Positions 32,682 through 41,642 of a DNA stretch of 64,000 bases are shown in pieces. Position numbers and translations under genes: made by a program. The DNA is from Acididesulfobacillus acetoxydans (GTDB lineage: Bacteria; Bacillota; Desulfitobacteriia; Desulfitobacteriales; Desulfitobacteriaceae), in the NCBI RefSeq assembly GCF_902729405.1, contig NZ_LR746496.1, positions 682,001-746,000 of the forward strand, written 5' to 3'. Under the pieces are notes generated by a model. It had not been told where the DNA came from, did not search any database, and saw only the letters and a program-made list of their open reading frames with translations. How positions within the stretch are numbered: the stretch's first letter is position 1; every line of letters starts with the position of its first letter.

Positions 32682-34214
32682 ATGAAGACATGGCAGAGGT
32701 ATTTCCGCCTGACAGGGATCAGAAGACAACTGGTATTGTTTGCTTTGGCCGTTGTGTTGATTTTGTCCTCAGCTTCCGCCTATTCTTATTATGAGGCTCA
32801 TCTGGTCATGCGGCAGACGAATGATATTTTCCGGGACTATGAGTACGTGAATAACCTCTACACGGCCATGAATGACTTGGAGGCGGACCTTGAGGATTAT
32901 TTGGCCACCCAATCTTCCTACTCGCTGATGAACTACTACAGCGCGAACAACAAGTTGCAAACGCTGATGGAGCAAAGGCGGTTGAAGGTGGGTACAGACG
33001 AGCGCAGCTTGCAGCTTGAAGATGTGTACAATATGACCAAAGCGTTTTTGCATGAGGCGGACGCCGCAGTCTATGCCCGCCGGGGCGGCATGATTAGCCT
33101 TGGGCTGAGTCATCAGGCGGAGAGCAAGCAGATTGCGGGCTACATTCACAAGGTTATGAATGACCTCATCTACAGTACTCTTAATAGCGAAACCTTGAAA
33201 TACCAGGGCTTGCAAAAAAAAGTAGCGGTGAGTATGCTGATTGGCTTGAGCTTGATCATCTTCGCTCTGGGGCTCAGTGTCGTTCTCATTTTCGTTTTTA
33301 CCTATAGGATTACCAAACCCGTGGTGGAATTGGCCGAGGCGGCCCAGCGGATTGCCCGGGAAGATTTTGATGTGAAATTGTCAATTGCGCCTCCAAATAA
33401 CGAGATCGGAATTCTGGCCAAGACCTTCAATCAAATGGTGGTTAGTTTGCAAAACTATCTTGCCAACATGAGGCAGAAGGCCGTGACGGAAAATCGCCTG
33501 CGGGAACAAGAGATGCAAAATCTGCGCATGCGGACGCTGCTCCGGGATGCGGAATATAAGGCCCTGCAAGCCCAGATAAACCCCCACTTCTTCTTCAACA
33601 CCCTCAACCATGCCGCTCAATTAGCCATGCTGGAGGAGGCGGAAAAGAGCTACACGTTTATTCAGCAAGCCTCGGAGCTGTTTCGCTACAGCCTCAAAGG
33701 CTGGGAAAGCCCTGTCACTTTGGGTGACGAGGTAAAAAATGTCTCGGCCTACGCTTACATTCTCAAGGCGCGTTTCCAAGATCGCGTAAAATTCGAATTC
33801 GAGATCGATGAGGAAGCTCTGGGCCAGCCTGTTCCCGGGTTAATCGTACAACCCTTGGTGGAAAACGCCTTTATTCACGGCTTGGAACACGTGACTCGGC
33901 AAGGACTGCTTAAAGTGCGTGTCTTCCGGGACGGAGAGCGGACTAAAGTGGAAGTCACAGACAACGGGCAAGGTATCAGCGAGGAAAGGCTGGAAGAACT
34001 GCGCCGCCCCCCGGCAGAGGGAGAAAGCGGCCAGGAGAGAATGGGAATCGGGCTGTACAATGTCCGGCAGAGACTGGAGATTTTCTACGGACAAAGTGGG
34101 GCCAGCCTGCTTGAGATATACTCGCAAGCCGGCCGGGGAACCAGGGTGTGTCTGAGTCTGCCTGGAATCAGAGGCCGGGAGTCAGAAGCCGGAGGCCAGA
34201 CAGAGGTGGAATAA
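32682..34214 (+). CDS. LytS/YesM-type sensor histidine kinase
   Basis: A 510-aa kinase. TM1 is at about residues 14-32, an extracytoplasmic helical region follows, TM2 at about 183-208, and HAMP at about 209-260. A His_kinase domain has phospho-acceptor H302 in INPHFFFNTLN, and an ATPase domain carries NAFIHGLEH, DNGQGIS and GIGLYNVRQRLE. It is flanked by sugar-binding sensors and a YesN-type regulator. The C-terminal tail (IRGRESEAGGQTEVE) is encoded by a dispersed repeat, so the gene end has been extended by it. Confidence 0.92.
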   Translation: MKTWQRYFRLTGIRRQLVLFALAVVLILSSASAYSYYEAHLVMRQTNDIFRDYEYVNNLYTAMNDLEADLEDYLATQSSYSLMNYYSANNKLQTLMEQRRLKVGTDERSLQLEDVYNMTKAFLHEADAAVYARRGGMISLGLSHQAESKQIAGYIHKVMNDLIYSTLNSETLKYQGLQKKVAVSMLIGLSLIIFALGLSVVLIFVFTYRITKPVVELAEAAQRIAREDFDVKLSIAPPNNEIGILAKTFNQMVVSLQNYLANMRQKAVTENRLREQEMQNLRMRTLLRDAEYKALQAQINPHFFFNTLNHAAQLAMLEEAEKSYTFIQQASELFRYSLKGWESPVTLGDEVKNVSAYAYILKARFQDRVKFEFEIDEEALGQPVPGLIVQPLVENAFIHGLEHVTRQGLLKVRVFRDGERTKVEVTDNGQGISEERLEELRRPPAEGESGQERMGIGLYNVRQRLEIFYGQSGASLLEIYSQAGRGTRVCLSLPGIRGRESEAGGQTEVE

Positions 34215-34397
34215 CGTGGAATAACGTGGGCGGAAGGCGTATACCAGTGATGATTGCACTCTGACTATTGAGCCGAAGGCAGAGGCCGGAAGTCAGAAGC
34301 CGGAGGCGGAAAGAGGTGGAATAACGTGGGCGGAAGGCGTACAGCCAATGATGATGGCACTCTGACCATTGAGCCGAAGCCGGAGGAGGGAGGAACC
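34165..34397 (+). repeat. Tandem/dispersed GGCCGGAAGTCAGAAGCCGG repeat between kinase and regulator
   Basis: A unit of roughly 110-120 bp occurs twice: CAGAGGCCGG-AGTCAGAAGCCGGAGG, then AGAGGTGGAATAACGTGG, GCGGAAGGCGTA and TGACTATTGAGCCGAAG. The first copy runs from about 34169 to 34278 and the second to about 34381. The CCGGAGGTCAGAGGCCGG core recurs at 251-276 and, on the other strand, at about 4200-4250. Confidence 0.75.
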
Positions 34398-36011
34398 TTG
34401 CACAAACTTTTAGTGGTCGACGACGAACCGATTGTTCTGGAATCCATACGGTTCATCGTTAACCGTCACCTGCCCCGAACTTTTGCGGTGGAGGGTGCTT
34501 TTTCCGGCTCGGAAGCGATTGAAAAGGCCGAGACTTTTAAACCGGATTTGGTTTTTATGGATATTCGCATGCCGGGTTTGAACGGTATAGAGGCTATCCG
34601 GGAAATTCGCGGCCTGCATAAGGATTTAATCTTTGTGATTATCACGGCCTACGACCATTTTAATTACGCCAAAGAAGCACTTCAGCTCAATGTCCTAGAT
34701 TATCTGGTCAAGCCCATTCGCAAGGAGCGGGTAGTGGAAGTGCTCAACAAGGCTTTTGGGCTTTTGGAAGAAAAACTGGAAACCGTCCGACGCAGCGCAG
34801 CTTTGAAGGAGCAATTTGCCAAGCTGTCTGTACACTTGGAAAACGAATTTCTCTACTCACTGCTGTTAGGCAACCAAGTTACGTCCGATTTGGATTTTTA
34901 TGAAGGAACCTTTGGCATAGAGTTGAAGCGGGGCTACCTAATCCTGTTGCAATTAGAGGAAAGTCCCGAAAAGAGCAGTGACCCGGTCGCCTTCTCGCTC
35001 CGGCGGCACGCGTTGTTTGAGGCGTTTAGGTTTGCTTTGAAGAGCCGCAGCGCGTGTTTGGTCGGGGCGGCCACATTAAATAGGATGGTTGCTTTTATTC
35101 CTGCGGCGGAAGGGAGTGACGAGTATGAACTGCGCAACAGGGCCATTGCTTTGGCCGAGGCCGTTAAACGGGAGGTGAAAAGCGCTGGGCCGCTGTCCTG
35201 TCTCTTGGGGATAGGGCGGGCTCATTCCTTGGCGGAATTTTTGAAGGGATATGAAGAGGCGGAGCGCGCCGTCGAAAGCGGGGCACTTCAAGGCCAGAGC
35301 GGTGAGGAGATCTTTCATATCAGCGATACGTTTCCCTTTGTCAAAACATATGCCCTTTACTCGTTGCAGAAGGAACGCTTGCTCATTGACAGGGTAGTGC
35401 TCGGGGACAGTGCCGGCGTGGAAGAATTGTACCGAGAACTTTTCGGCGGGCAGCAGCAAGGTATCCTGACGAGTGCAGGTTATAAGCGGCGCTTGAGTGA
35501 ACTTGTTGTGGTCCTCACCCGCGCCTTGTCCTACCAGGGAATCTCGGAAGCCGAAGGTGAGGCCCAACTCTTAGCCTGCCTCGAGAACGAAGACTGGCAG
35601 CTGGTCAGTGCAGCTTTTGGTGGCAGCTTGCTGGCGCTCACCAAAAGGTTAAAAAAATTGCAAGAGGAGAAAATGGCCAGGGCCTCCTTGCGTATGGTTC
35701 AATATGTGGAGAAGAATTACGCGTCCGACCTCAAACTTGATGACGCCGCCCAAATGATGAACATGAGTTATCATTACTTTAGTAAATTTTTCAAGCAGCA
35801 TACTGGGCAAACGTTTACGGATTATCTGGCTGGAATTAGAGTCGGACGGGCCAAGGGACTCTTGGCGAGTCCGGAAGTCAGCATAAAGGAGGTGGGCTGT
35901 CTGGTGGGCTACAAAGATCCGAATTATTTCAGCAAGATCTTTAAAAAACTGACAGGATTGACCCCCTCAGAATACCGGGGGTTGGCGAGCGGAGGCCATG
36001 ATGCGTTTTAA
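34398..36011 (+). CDS. YesN-type response regulator with AraC DNA-binding domain
   Basis: A 537-aa regulator. The receiver domain comes first (VVDDE at the start, phospho-acceptor D55 in VFMDIRMPG, Thr/Lys region ITAYD and VKPI). A middle region follows, then a C-terminal AraC/XylS helix-turn-helix pair (LDDAAQMMNMSYHYFSKFFKQHTGQTFTDYL and IKEVGCLVGYKDPNYFSKIFKKLTGLTPSEYR). TTG 34398 is preferred because GGGAGG lies 7 nt upstream and the receiver starts there. It is the partner of the preceding kinase and probably activates the transport operon at 37283. Confidence 0.92.
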   Translation: MHKLLVVDDEPIVLESIRFIVNRHLPRTFAVEGAFSGSEAIEKAETFKPDLVFMDIRMPGLNGIEAIREIRGLHKDLIFVIITAYDHFNYAKEALQLNVLDYLVKPIRKERVVEVLNKAFGLLEEKLETVRRSAALKEQFAKLSVHLENEFLYSLLLGNQVTSDLDFYEGTFGIELKRGYLILLQLEESPEKSSDPVAFSLRRHALFEAFRFALKSRSACLVGAATLNRMVAFIPAAEGSDEYELRNRAIALAEAVKREVKSAGPLSCLLGIGRAHSLAEFLKGYEEAERAVESGALQGQSGEEIFHISDTFPFVKTYALYSLQKERLLIDRVVLGDSAGVEELYRELFGGQQQGILTSAGYKRRLSELVVVLTRALSYQGISEAEGEAQLLACLENEDWQLVSAAFGGSLLALTKRLKKLQEEKMARASLRMVQYVEKNYASDLKLDDAAQMMNMSYHYFSKFFKQHTGQTFTDYLAGIRVGRAKGLLASPEVSIKEVGCLVGYKDPNYFSKIFKKLTGLTPSEYRGLASGGHDAF

Positions 36012-37056
36012 CAAGAACTACGGATTAAATATCTTGTTGCTGATCCTCATCCTCTTAACGGCTTTTAATTTCTATGGGGTTTGGTACGGCAGGCCGACCC
36101 GGCAGGCTGTGGCTCAGCAACCGCCAAAAGCAAAGATCCGAATCGGCATTTCTTTGGGAACGCTGAAGGAAGAGCGTTGGGTGCATGATCGGGACATCAT
36201 GGTGGCCAAAGCCAAAGAGGCCGGAGCCGAGGTTTATGTCCAGAATGCCAACAATGATGATACAGACCAGGTTGATCAAGTGAAATACCTGATCGGGAAA
36301 GGAATTAAGGTACTCATCCTCGTGCCCAATGACATGAAAAAAGCGGCGGAAATTGTGAGCATGGCCCACAAAGCGGGTGTGAAGGTAATTTCGTATGACC
36401 GCTTGGTGCTGGATGCTGGGGTTGACCTTTACCTTTCCTTTGACAATGAGGAAGTGGGCAGGCTCATGGCCAAGGCCCTGCTGGCGGCCAGGCCGACGGG
36501 GAATTATGTCATTCTCAACGGGGCCCCCAATGATGACAACTCCTTGCAGATTAAGGCAGGCTATGACAGTGTGCTGGGTCCGAGTGAAAAAAACGGCAAA
36601 ATTAAAATCCTGGCGGAATACTTTACGCCCAATTGGCTTGAGGAGTTGGCCTTCAGGAAGATGGATGGCGTCCTGCAGAAAAACAGGGATGTTCAGGCGG
36701 TCTTGGCGGGGGACGACAGTTTGGCGGGGGCTGCCATCGAGGCTTTGTCCGAATACCGCTTGGCAGGGAAAGTAGAGGTCGTCGGTCAGGACGCCGACCT
36801 GGCGGCTTGCAGGCGCTTGGTTCAGGGTACTCAGCTCATGACGGTTTATAAGCCGATTGATAAACTGGCTTCCCTCGCCATCAAGATGGCGATGAAGCTC
36901 GCCCGTGGGGAACCGCTCGGCATCCAAGACAAGATGTCCGACGGAACCTACCAGGTGCCTTATCAATTTATCACCCCAATAGCCGTTGAACGGTCCAACC
37001 TGGATGCCACGGTGTTGAAAGACGGTTACCAGAATCGGGATGATGTTTACCAGTAA
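36001..37056 (+). CDS. Membrane-anchored XylF-like sugar-binding sensor (XylFII-like)
   Basis: A sugar-binding protein of about 351 aa with an N-terminal membrane helix (about 8-28) and no lipobox. Sequence features typical of XylF/ChvE-type proteins are ERWVHDRDIMVAKAKEAGAEVYVQNANNDD, VLILVPNDMKKAAE, VKVISYDRLV, and VVGQDADL. It overlaps the regulator stop. ATG 36001 is better spaced from GGAGG than the ATG at 35998. In other Firmicutes XylFII, LytS and YesN form a three-component xylose sensor (established). This gene fits XylFII. Confidence 0.82.
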   Translation: MRFNKNYGLNILLLILILLTAFNFYGVWYGRPTRQAVAQQPPKAKIRIGISLGTLKEERWVHDRDIMVAKAKEAGAEVYVQNANNDDTDQVDQVKYLIGKGIKVLILVPNDMKKAAEIVSMAHKAGVKVISYDRLVLDAGVDLYLSFDNEEVGRLMAKALLAARPTGNYVILNGAPNDDNSLQIKAGYDSVLGPSEKNGKIKILAEYFTPNWLEELAFRKMDGVLQKNRDVQAVLAGDDSLAGAAIEALSEYRLAGKVEVVGQDADLAACRRLVQGTQLMTVYKPIDKLASLAIKMAMKLARGEPLGIQDKMSDGTYQVPYQFITPIAVERSNLDATVLKDGYQNRDDVYQ

Positions 37057-37134
37057 AGCTAGGGATGACCAAGACCGTGCCCGCCGCCAAAATGGGGGTA
37101 ACCGGCAGCGGCCTTGGCAGCGGGACCTAAGGTT

Positions 37135-37177
37135 AAAGATGACCAGTGAATCGCAAAAATTTACGGGTCATCTTTTT
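37135..37177 (+). terminator. Intrinsic terminator after the sensor operon
   Basis: AAAGATGACC pairs with GGGTCATCTTT around an AT-rich loop, then T-run. It separates sensing genes from the transport operon. Confidence 0.8.
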
Positions 37178-37282
37178 TGTAAATTTAGATAAGTCTCTCC
37201 TATACAAATAAAATAGACCAGAGGTGAACTGAGCTTTCTGCGCGAATATATACTAAAATAAGTAATCTGGGGGGAAGTAACA

Positions 37283-38428
37283 ATGAAGAAAAATTTCAAA
37301 TCGGGTCTTGTGGCATCTGTAGTCATCTTGACGACGCTGGCATTGGCAGGTTGCGGAAACAGTGCAAGTGCAAATGGTCCAAGCCCCAATGGCCCAGCCA
37401 CAAAAGGAAGTGCCGGTGCAAGTGTCGGTATTGTCCTGCCGACAAAGGCTGAATCAAGATGGCCAATGGCACAAAAGGAATTCCAACAAGTACTCCCTGG
37501 CGCAACAATCCTCTACAGTAACGGTGACACAGCCACCGAAAAGACAAACGTTGAAAGCCTAATATCGAAGGGTGTTAAGGTTATCGTTATCTGCCCGCAA
37601 GATGCAACAGCGGCTGCGGCTGAAGTTAACGAAGCACACGCTAAAGGCATCAAAGTTATCTCCTACGACAGGCTTATAATGAATACGCCATATGTTAATT
37701 ATTACGTAACGTTTGACAGCGAAGCCGTCGGCGCGGCTCAAGCTCAATATTTAGTTGATCATGCTAAAGGCACAGGTAATCATTTGTACTTATACGCCGG
37801 TGCTCTTTCGGACAATAATGCATTTTTGTTCTTCCAAGGTTCTTGGAGCATTCTTCAACCAAAAATTGCCGATGGCACCTTCGTAATTGAAAATTCAAGT
37901 GTCGCCAATTCCTTGAAGAACACAGCAAAGCTTTCACATGCTCAATTAGCTCAAATTATTGGCCAGATCACAACAAACTGGGACCCGGCGACTGCTAAGA
38001 CATTAGCACAAGCTAATCTAGCAAAAGCGACAACGGCTCAAAAAGGTACAGTTTATGTTCTTGCTCCAAATGATGACACATCACGTGCGATCACAGATAC
38101 ATTCAGGGCAGACAAAGCAGTCAGCAAAATTTACTCAACAGGTCAAGACTTCACACAGGCTTCACTGCAATACATTTTAGATGGCAAACAAAGTATGACA
38201 GTTTGGAAGTCAGACAAATACCTCGTTGACGACGTCAAAGAAATAGTCAACGCCGTCAAAAATAATACGAAGCCATCAGTCATCGTAACAACATACAATA
38301 ATGGCAAAGTTGACGTACCTTCAACAAAAGCTCCCTTAACTATTGTTACAAAAGCAAATGCCGAAAGCGTTATCAATTCTTCAGGATTGTACACTGTATC
38401 TAACGGTAAGGTTAATCCTGTCAAGTAG
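37283..38428 (+). CDS. Sugar ABC transporter substrate-binding lipoprotein (XylF/ChvE-like)
   Basis: The first gene of the transport operon, 381 aa, has a lipoprotein signal (LALAGC, lipidated Cys near residue 23) and a Ser/Asn/Gly-rich linker. The sugar domain contains TKAESRWPMAQKEF, VIVICPQDATAAAAEV, IKVISYDRLIMNTPYVNYYVTFDSEAVG and STGQDFTQAS. It resembles the xylose or multiple-sugar binding proteins XylF and ChvE. The RBS GGGGGGAAG is strong. Codons are much more AT-rich than in neighbouring genes. A stem after the stop may raise its expression above the ATPase. Confidence 0.88.
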   Translation: MKKNFKSGLVASVVILTTLALAGCGNSASANGPSPNGPATKGSAGASVGIVLPTKAESRWPMAQKEFQQVLPGATILYSNGDTATEKTNVESLISKGVKVIVICPQDATAAAAEVNEAHAKGIKVISYDRLIMNTPYVNYYVTFDSEAVGAAQAQYLVDHAKGTGNHLYLYAGALSDNNAFLFFQGSWSILQPKIADGTFVIENSSVANSLKNTAKLSHAQLAQIIGQITTNWDPATAKTLAQANLAKATTAQKGTVYVLAPNDDTSRAITDTFRADKAVSKIYSTGQDFTQASLQYILDGKQSMTVWKSDKYLVDDVKEIVNAVKNNTKPSVIVTTYNNGKVDVPSTKAPLTIVTKANAESVINSSGLYTVSNGKVNPVK

Positions 38429-38468
38429 TGGACTTGTTCAGCTTCAGCGATATTAGCTACAAATAAGA

Positions 38469-38514
38469 ATTTATAAGGGTATGAATAAACGCAGGTTATC
38501 GTACCCTTATAAAT
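38469..38514 (+). promoter_or_regulatory. Intra-operon hairpin between binding protein and ATPase genes
   Basis: A perfect 13-bp stem (ATTTATAAGGGTA with TACCCTTATAAAT) without a T-run, between SBP stop and ATPase start. Such stems commonly stabilise the upstream mRNA or partly terminate transcription. Confidence 0.65.
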
Positions 38515-38536
38515 TTGATCTAGGAGGAGGAAACCT

Positions 38537-40063
38537 TTGGGAAATATCGACTACATTTTGGAAATGGATAATATCGTGAAGGAATTTCCCGGCGTTAAAG
38601 CACTCGATGGCGTAACCTTCAAAGTTAAACGTGGAGAAATCCATTGTTTAGTTGGTGAAAATGGCGCCGGCAAATCAACGTTAATGAAGATCCTCTCCGG
38701 TGTTTATCCGGCAGGTACTTTTAGCGGAAAAATCATTTTAGATTCTACTGAACAGCATTTTAATAAGATTTCGGATAGTGAAAGAGCGGGAATCGCGATA
38801 ATATATCAAGAGCTTGCTTTAATACCGGAACTCACAATCTACGAGAACATCTTCTTTGGACATGAACTAGGAAAAGGCCAATTTATTGATTGGAACGAAA
38901 CCATTGTACAAGCCAAAGAAATGCTCAAAAGAATTCACGTAAATATTAACCCGGAAACTAAAATAAAAGATGTGGGTGTCGGAGTTCAGCAGTTGGTTGA
39001 AATAGGAAAAGCCTTAAGCAAAAACGTCAAACTCTTAATTTTGGATGAGCCGACCGCGGCGCTTAGTGAAGTTGATTGCGACAATCTATTTCAGATTTTG
39101 AGAGGCTTAAAAGAACAAGGCGTAACTTGTATAATGATTTCTCATAAATTGAGAGAGGTTATTTCTATTGCCGATTCAATAACTGTGTTAAGAGATGGGA
39201 AGACAATTATATCCATTGATGCTACCGAGCGGAAAGTTGGGGAAAGCGAAATCATTAAATATATGGTCGGACGAGAGATAAAGGATATTTATCCCAAAAG
39301 GAAAGGCATCAAGGTCGGGGATGTATGTTTCGAATTAAAGAATTGGACAGCATTCGACCCGAACAAAGGACGTAAAATTCTCCGCAATATTGATTTTTAT
39401 GTCCGGCAGGGAGAGGTTGTTGGAATTGCCGGACTTATGGGTGCGGGACGTACGGAAATGGCGCTCAGCATTTTTGGCAACACAAAGCATTATGATACAA
39501 AAGGCGCCTTATACGTTAACGGAGTTAAAAGGACTTTTAACTCTCCAGAGAGAGCCATTGCAGAAAAGATAGCATATGTCACCGAGGATCGAAAAGGTAA
39601 TGGTCTTATCTTAATTCAAGATATCAAATTTAACACTACACTCGCAAATCTAAAACAGCTGCTCAAAGGCTTCTTTATTAATGAACATGAAGAAGTACAT
39701 GTCGCTAAGAAGTTCTTCGACGAAGTTGGAATCAGAGCTCAATCCATCGAGCAAAGTGTTGGAACATTATCCGGTGGAAATCAGCAGAAAGTCTCATTGG
39801 CAAAATGGCTCTTTTCCGCTCCGAAATTGTTGATTTTGGATGAGCCGACGCGTGGAATTGACGTTGGAGCGAAGTTTGAGATATACACCATTATGAATGA
39901 ACTTGTTAAACGAGGCGTGAGCATCATCATGATCTCCTCGGAGCTGCCTGAAATATTGGGCATGAGCGACAGAATATACGTAATGTCTGATGGAACTATG
40001 ACCGGCGTTCTCGACGCTAAAGACGCAACAGAGGAAAAAATTATGGAAATGGCTACGGCATGA
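38537..40063 (+). CDS. Sugar ABC transporter ATPase with two ABC domains (XylG/GguA-like)
   Basis: A 508-aa double ATPase of the MglA/XylG/RbsA type. The first domain has Walker A GENGAGKST (about 38-46) and Walker B LLILDEPTAALSE. In the second domain the site is GLMGAGRTE (degenerate Walker A, usual for this family), signature LSGGNQQKVSLAKWL, and Walker B LLILDEPTRGIDVGAKFE. It powers uptake with the permease that follows 16 nt later. The start is TTG at 38537, 7 nt after AGGAGGAGG. Confidence 0.92.
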   Translation: MGNIDYILEMDNIVKEFPGVKALDGVTFKVKRGEIHCLVGENGAGKSTLMKILSGVYPAGTFSGKIILDSTEQHFNKISDSERAGIAIIYQELALIPELTIYENIFFGHELGKGQFIDWNETIVQAKEMLKRIHVNINPETKIKDVGVGVQQLVEIGKALSKNVKLLILDEPTAALSEVDCDNLFQILRGLKEQGVTCIMISHKLREVISIADSITVLRDGKTIISIDATERKVGESEIIKYMVGREIKDIYPKRKGIKVGDVCFELKNWTAFDPNKGRKILRNIDFYVRQGEVVGIAGLMGAGRTEMALSIFGNTKHYDTKGALYVNGVKRTFNSPERAIAEKIAYVTEDRKGNGLILIQDIKFNTTLANLKQLLKGFFINEHEEVHVAKKFFDEVGIRAQSIEQSVGTLSGGNQQKVSLAKWLFSAPKLLILDEPTRGIDVGAKFEIYTIMNELVKRGVSIIMISSELPEILGMSDRIYVMSDGTMTGVLDAKDATEEKIMEMATA

Positions 40064-40079
40064 TATTTTATGGAGGTAT

Positions 40080-41255
40080 ATGATGGATGAGCTGAGTAAA
40101 CTTTTTAGAAAGAACATACGTGATTACGGTATGTTTATCGCTTTAGCCGTAATATTTATCTTATTTACGGCACTAACGGGTGGTACGTTCATTTCGCCTA
40201 ATAACATTTCAAATTTGATAAATCAAACAGGTTATATAGCGGTTCTGGCCGCCGGCATGACGCTTGTAATCATTATTCGCCACATCGACTTATCTGTTGG
40301 TTTTCTTTCTGGTTTTCTAGGAGCCATTGCCGCCATTCTGATAACGAACTATAATATCCCGGCCATTCCCGCCATAATTATTGTATTGGCTTTTGGCGCG
40401 CTTATTGGTTTGATTTTCGGCTTCTTAGTTGCTAAAGTGGGTATTCCGTCGTTCGTTGTAACTCTCGCGGGGATGATATCTTTCCACGGTTTGCTCTTAT
40501 TTGCGACCCAATCAGGCGGTACAATTAATATCACTGATCACTTTTTCAATCAAATAGGCAATGGATTTATACCGAGTTTCGGCAGAATAGCCGGATTAAC
40601 TGTGTCAACCCTTGTGATTGGTTTGGTTGGTATATTGTTGTTTATTTACTTTCAAATTAAAGAGCGCAACACCAAGAAAAGGTATAATTTTGAGGTTTCG
40701 CCCGCAGCATTCTTTCTCGCTAAACTTGTCTTTATCTCCGCGATGATTACAGCCCTAATACTTGTTTTGGCGGTAAATAGCGGTATTTCCTGGACACTGG
40801 TCATTGTCGCCCTTGTTATTTTCGTATTTTCGACGTTATTGAACAAAACCGCGTTAGGGCGTCATATTTATGGCATTGGCGGTAATCCCGAAGCAGCTGA
40901 GCTTTCCGGTATTAGTGTTGTAAAAGTTACAATATACGTATTTGTTATTATGGAAGTTCTGACAGCTCTCGCAGGGATACTGTTTGCTTCAAGAATGCAA
41001 AGTGCTTCACCAACAGGGGGTACAGGTTTTGAGCTCTTAGCAATTGCGGGTGCATTTATCGGCGGATGCTCTGCCAGTGGCGGAGTGGGTAAGGTTACGG
41101 GATCATTAATAGGTGCTTTAGTTATGGCGTCGCTGACTAACGGTATGGATTTGATGGGACTTGGGAGTTCTGTTCAATATATGATACAAGGTCTGATACT
41201 GGTTTTAGCTGTTGTGTTCGACATCATGACACGTAAATCACGTTTAAATAGCTAA
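40080..41255 (+). CDS. Sugar ABC transporter permease (XylH/GguB-like)
   Basis: A very hydrophobic 391-aa protein with about ten membrane helices, of the BPD_transp_2 type found in ribose and xylose transporters. Recognisable segments are AAGMTLVIIIRHIDLSVG, the coupling region NKTALGRHIYGIGGNPEAAELSGI, and IGGCSASGGVGKVTGSLIGALVMASLTNGMDLMGL. It is the last gene of the AT-rich transport operon. ATGATG starts after GGAGGTATATG. No terminator with a clear T-run was seen after it. Confidence 0.92.
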   Translation: MMDELSKLFRKNIRDYGMFIALAVIFILFTALTGGTFISPNNISNLINQTGYIAVLAAGMTLVIIIRHIDLSVGFLSGFLGAIAAILITNYNIPAIPAIIIVLAFGALIGLIFGFLVAKVGIPSFVVTLAGMISFHGLLLFATQSGGTINITDHFFNQIGNGFIPSFGRIAGLTVSTLVIGLVGILLFIYFQIKERNTKKRYNFEVSPAAFFLAKLVFISAMITALILVLAVNSGISWTLVIVALVIFVFSTLLNKTALGRHIYGIGGNPEAAELSGISVVKVTIYVFVIMEVLTALAGILFASRMQSASPTGGTGFELLAIAGAFIGGCSASGGVGKVTGSLIGALVMASLTNGMDLMGLGSSVQYMIQGLILVLAVVFDIMTRKSRLNS

Positions 41256-41642
41256 ACAGCCGTCAAGTCAATCCCCTTACGATTTTGGCAGTGGGGGACG
41301 GTCTTGGCCCGTGCCGGCGATCAAATTGACCTCTCGGCCGGTTTCCAGGCAAGGCTTCTTAGGGGAACGGTTGTGGCGATCATTGCTCCCGCACGGGCTG
41401 ATTGCGGCCGTGGTGGCACAGGTTTACGGGAGCGGTTGTGACGATTGTGCATGTGTGGTATCATTGGGGTACAAACTTCCTTTTTGCACTTCCAAACAAG
41501 ATCTCGATCGCTTGTTAAGCCTTTCACCATACAAAGGCAGCTCGAATGGCCAAAGGTAAATCGAATGGCGGAAGCTAACTTCGAAGGCCAGCGGCAGGGC
41601 CTCGGATTTCCATATTTCTGATTTAGGAGAATAGGACGAAAC
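41256..41642. other. Gap between permease and ROK kinase genes
   Basis: The base composition returns to GC-rich. Short open frames exist on both strands but none has a good start, composition or a family I recognise. The AGGAGA ribosome-binding site of the ROK gene is at about 41625. Confidence 0.5.

Noticed and set aside
41311-41559. 82-codon ORF between permease and ROK kinase
   Set aside because: No ribosome-binding site, biased composition and no family resemblance.
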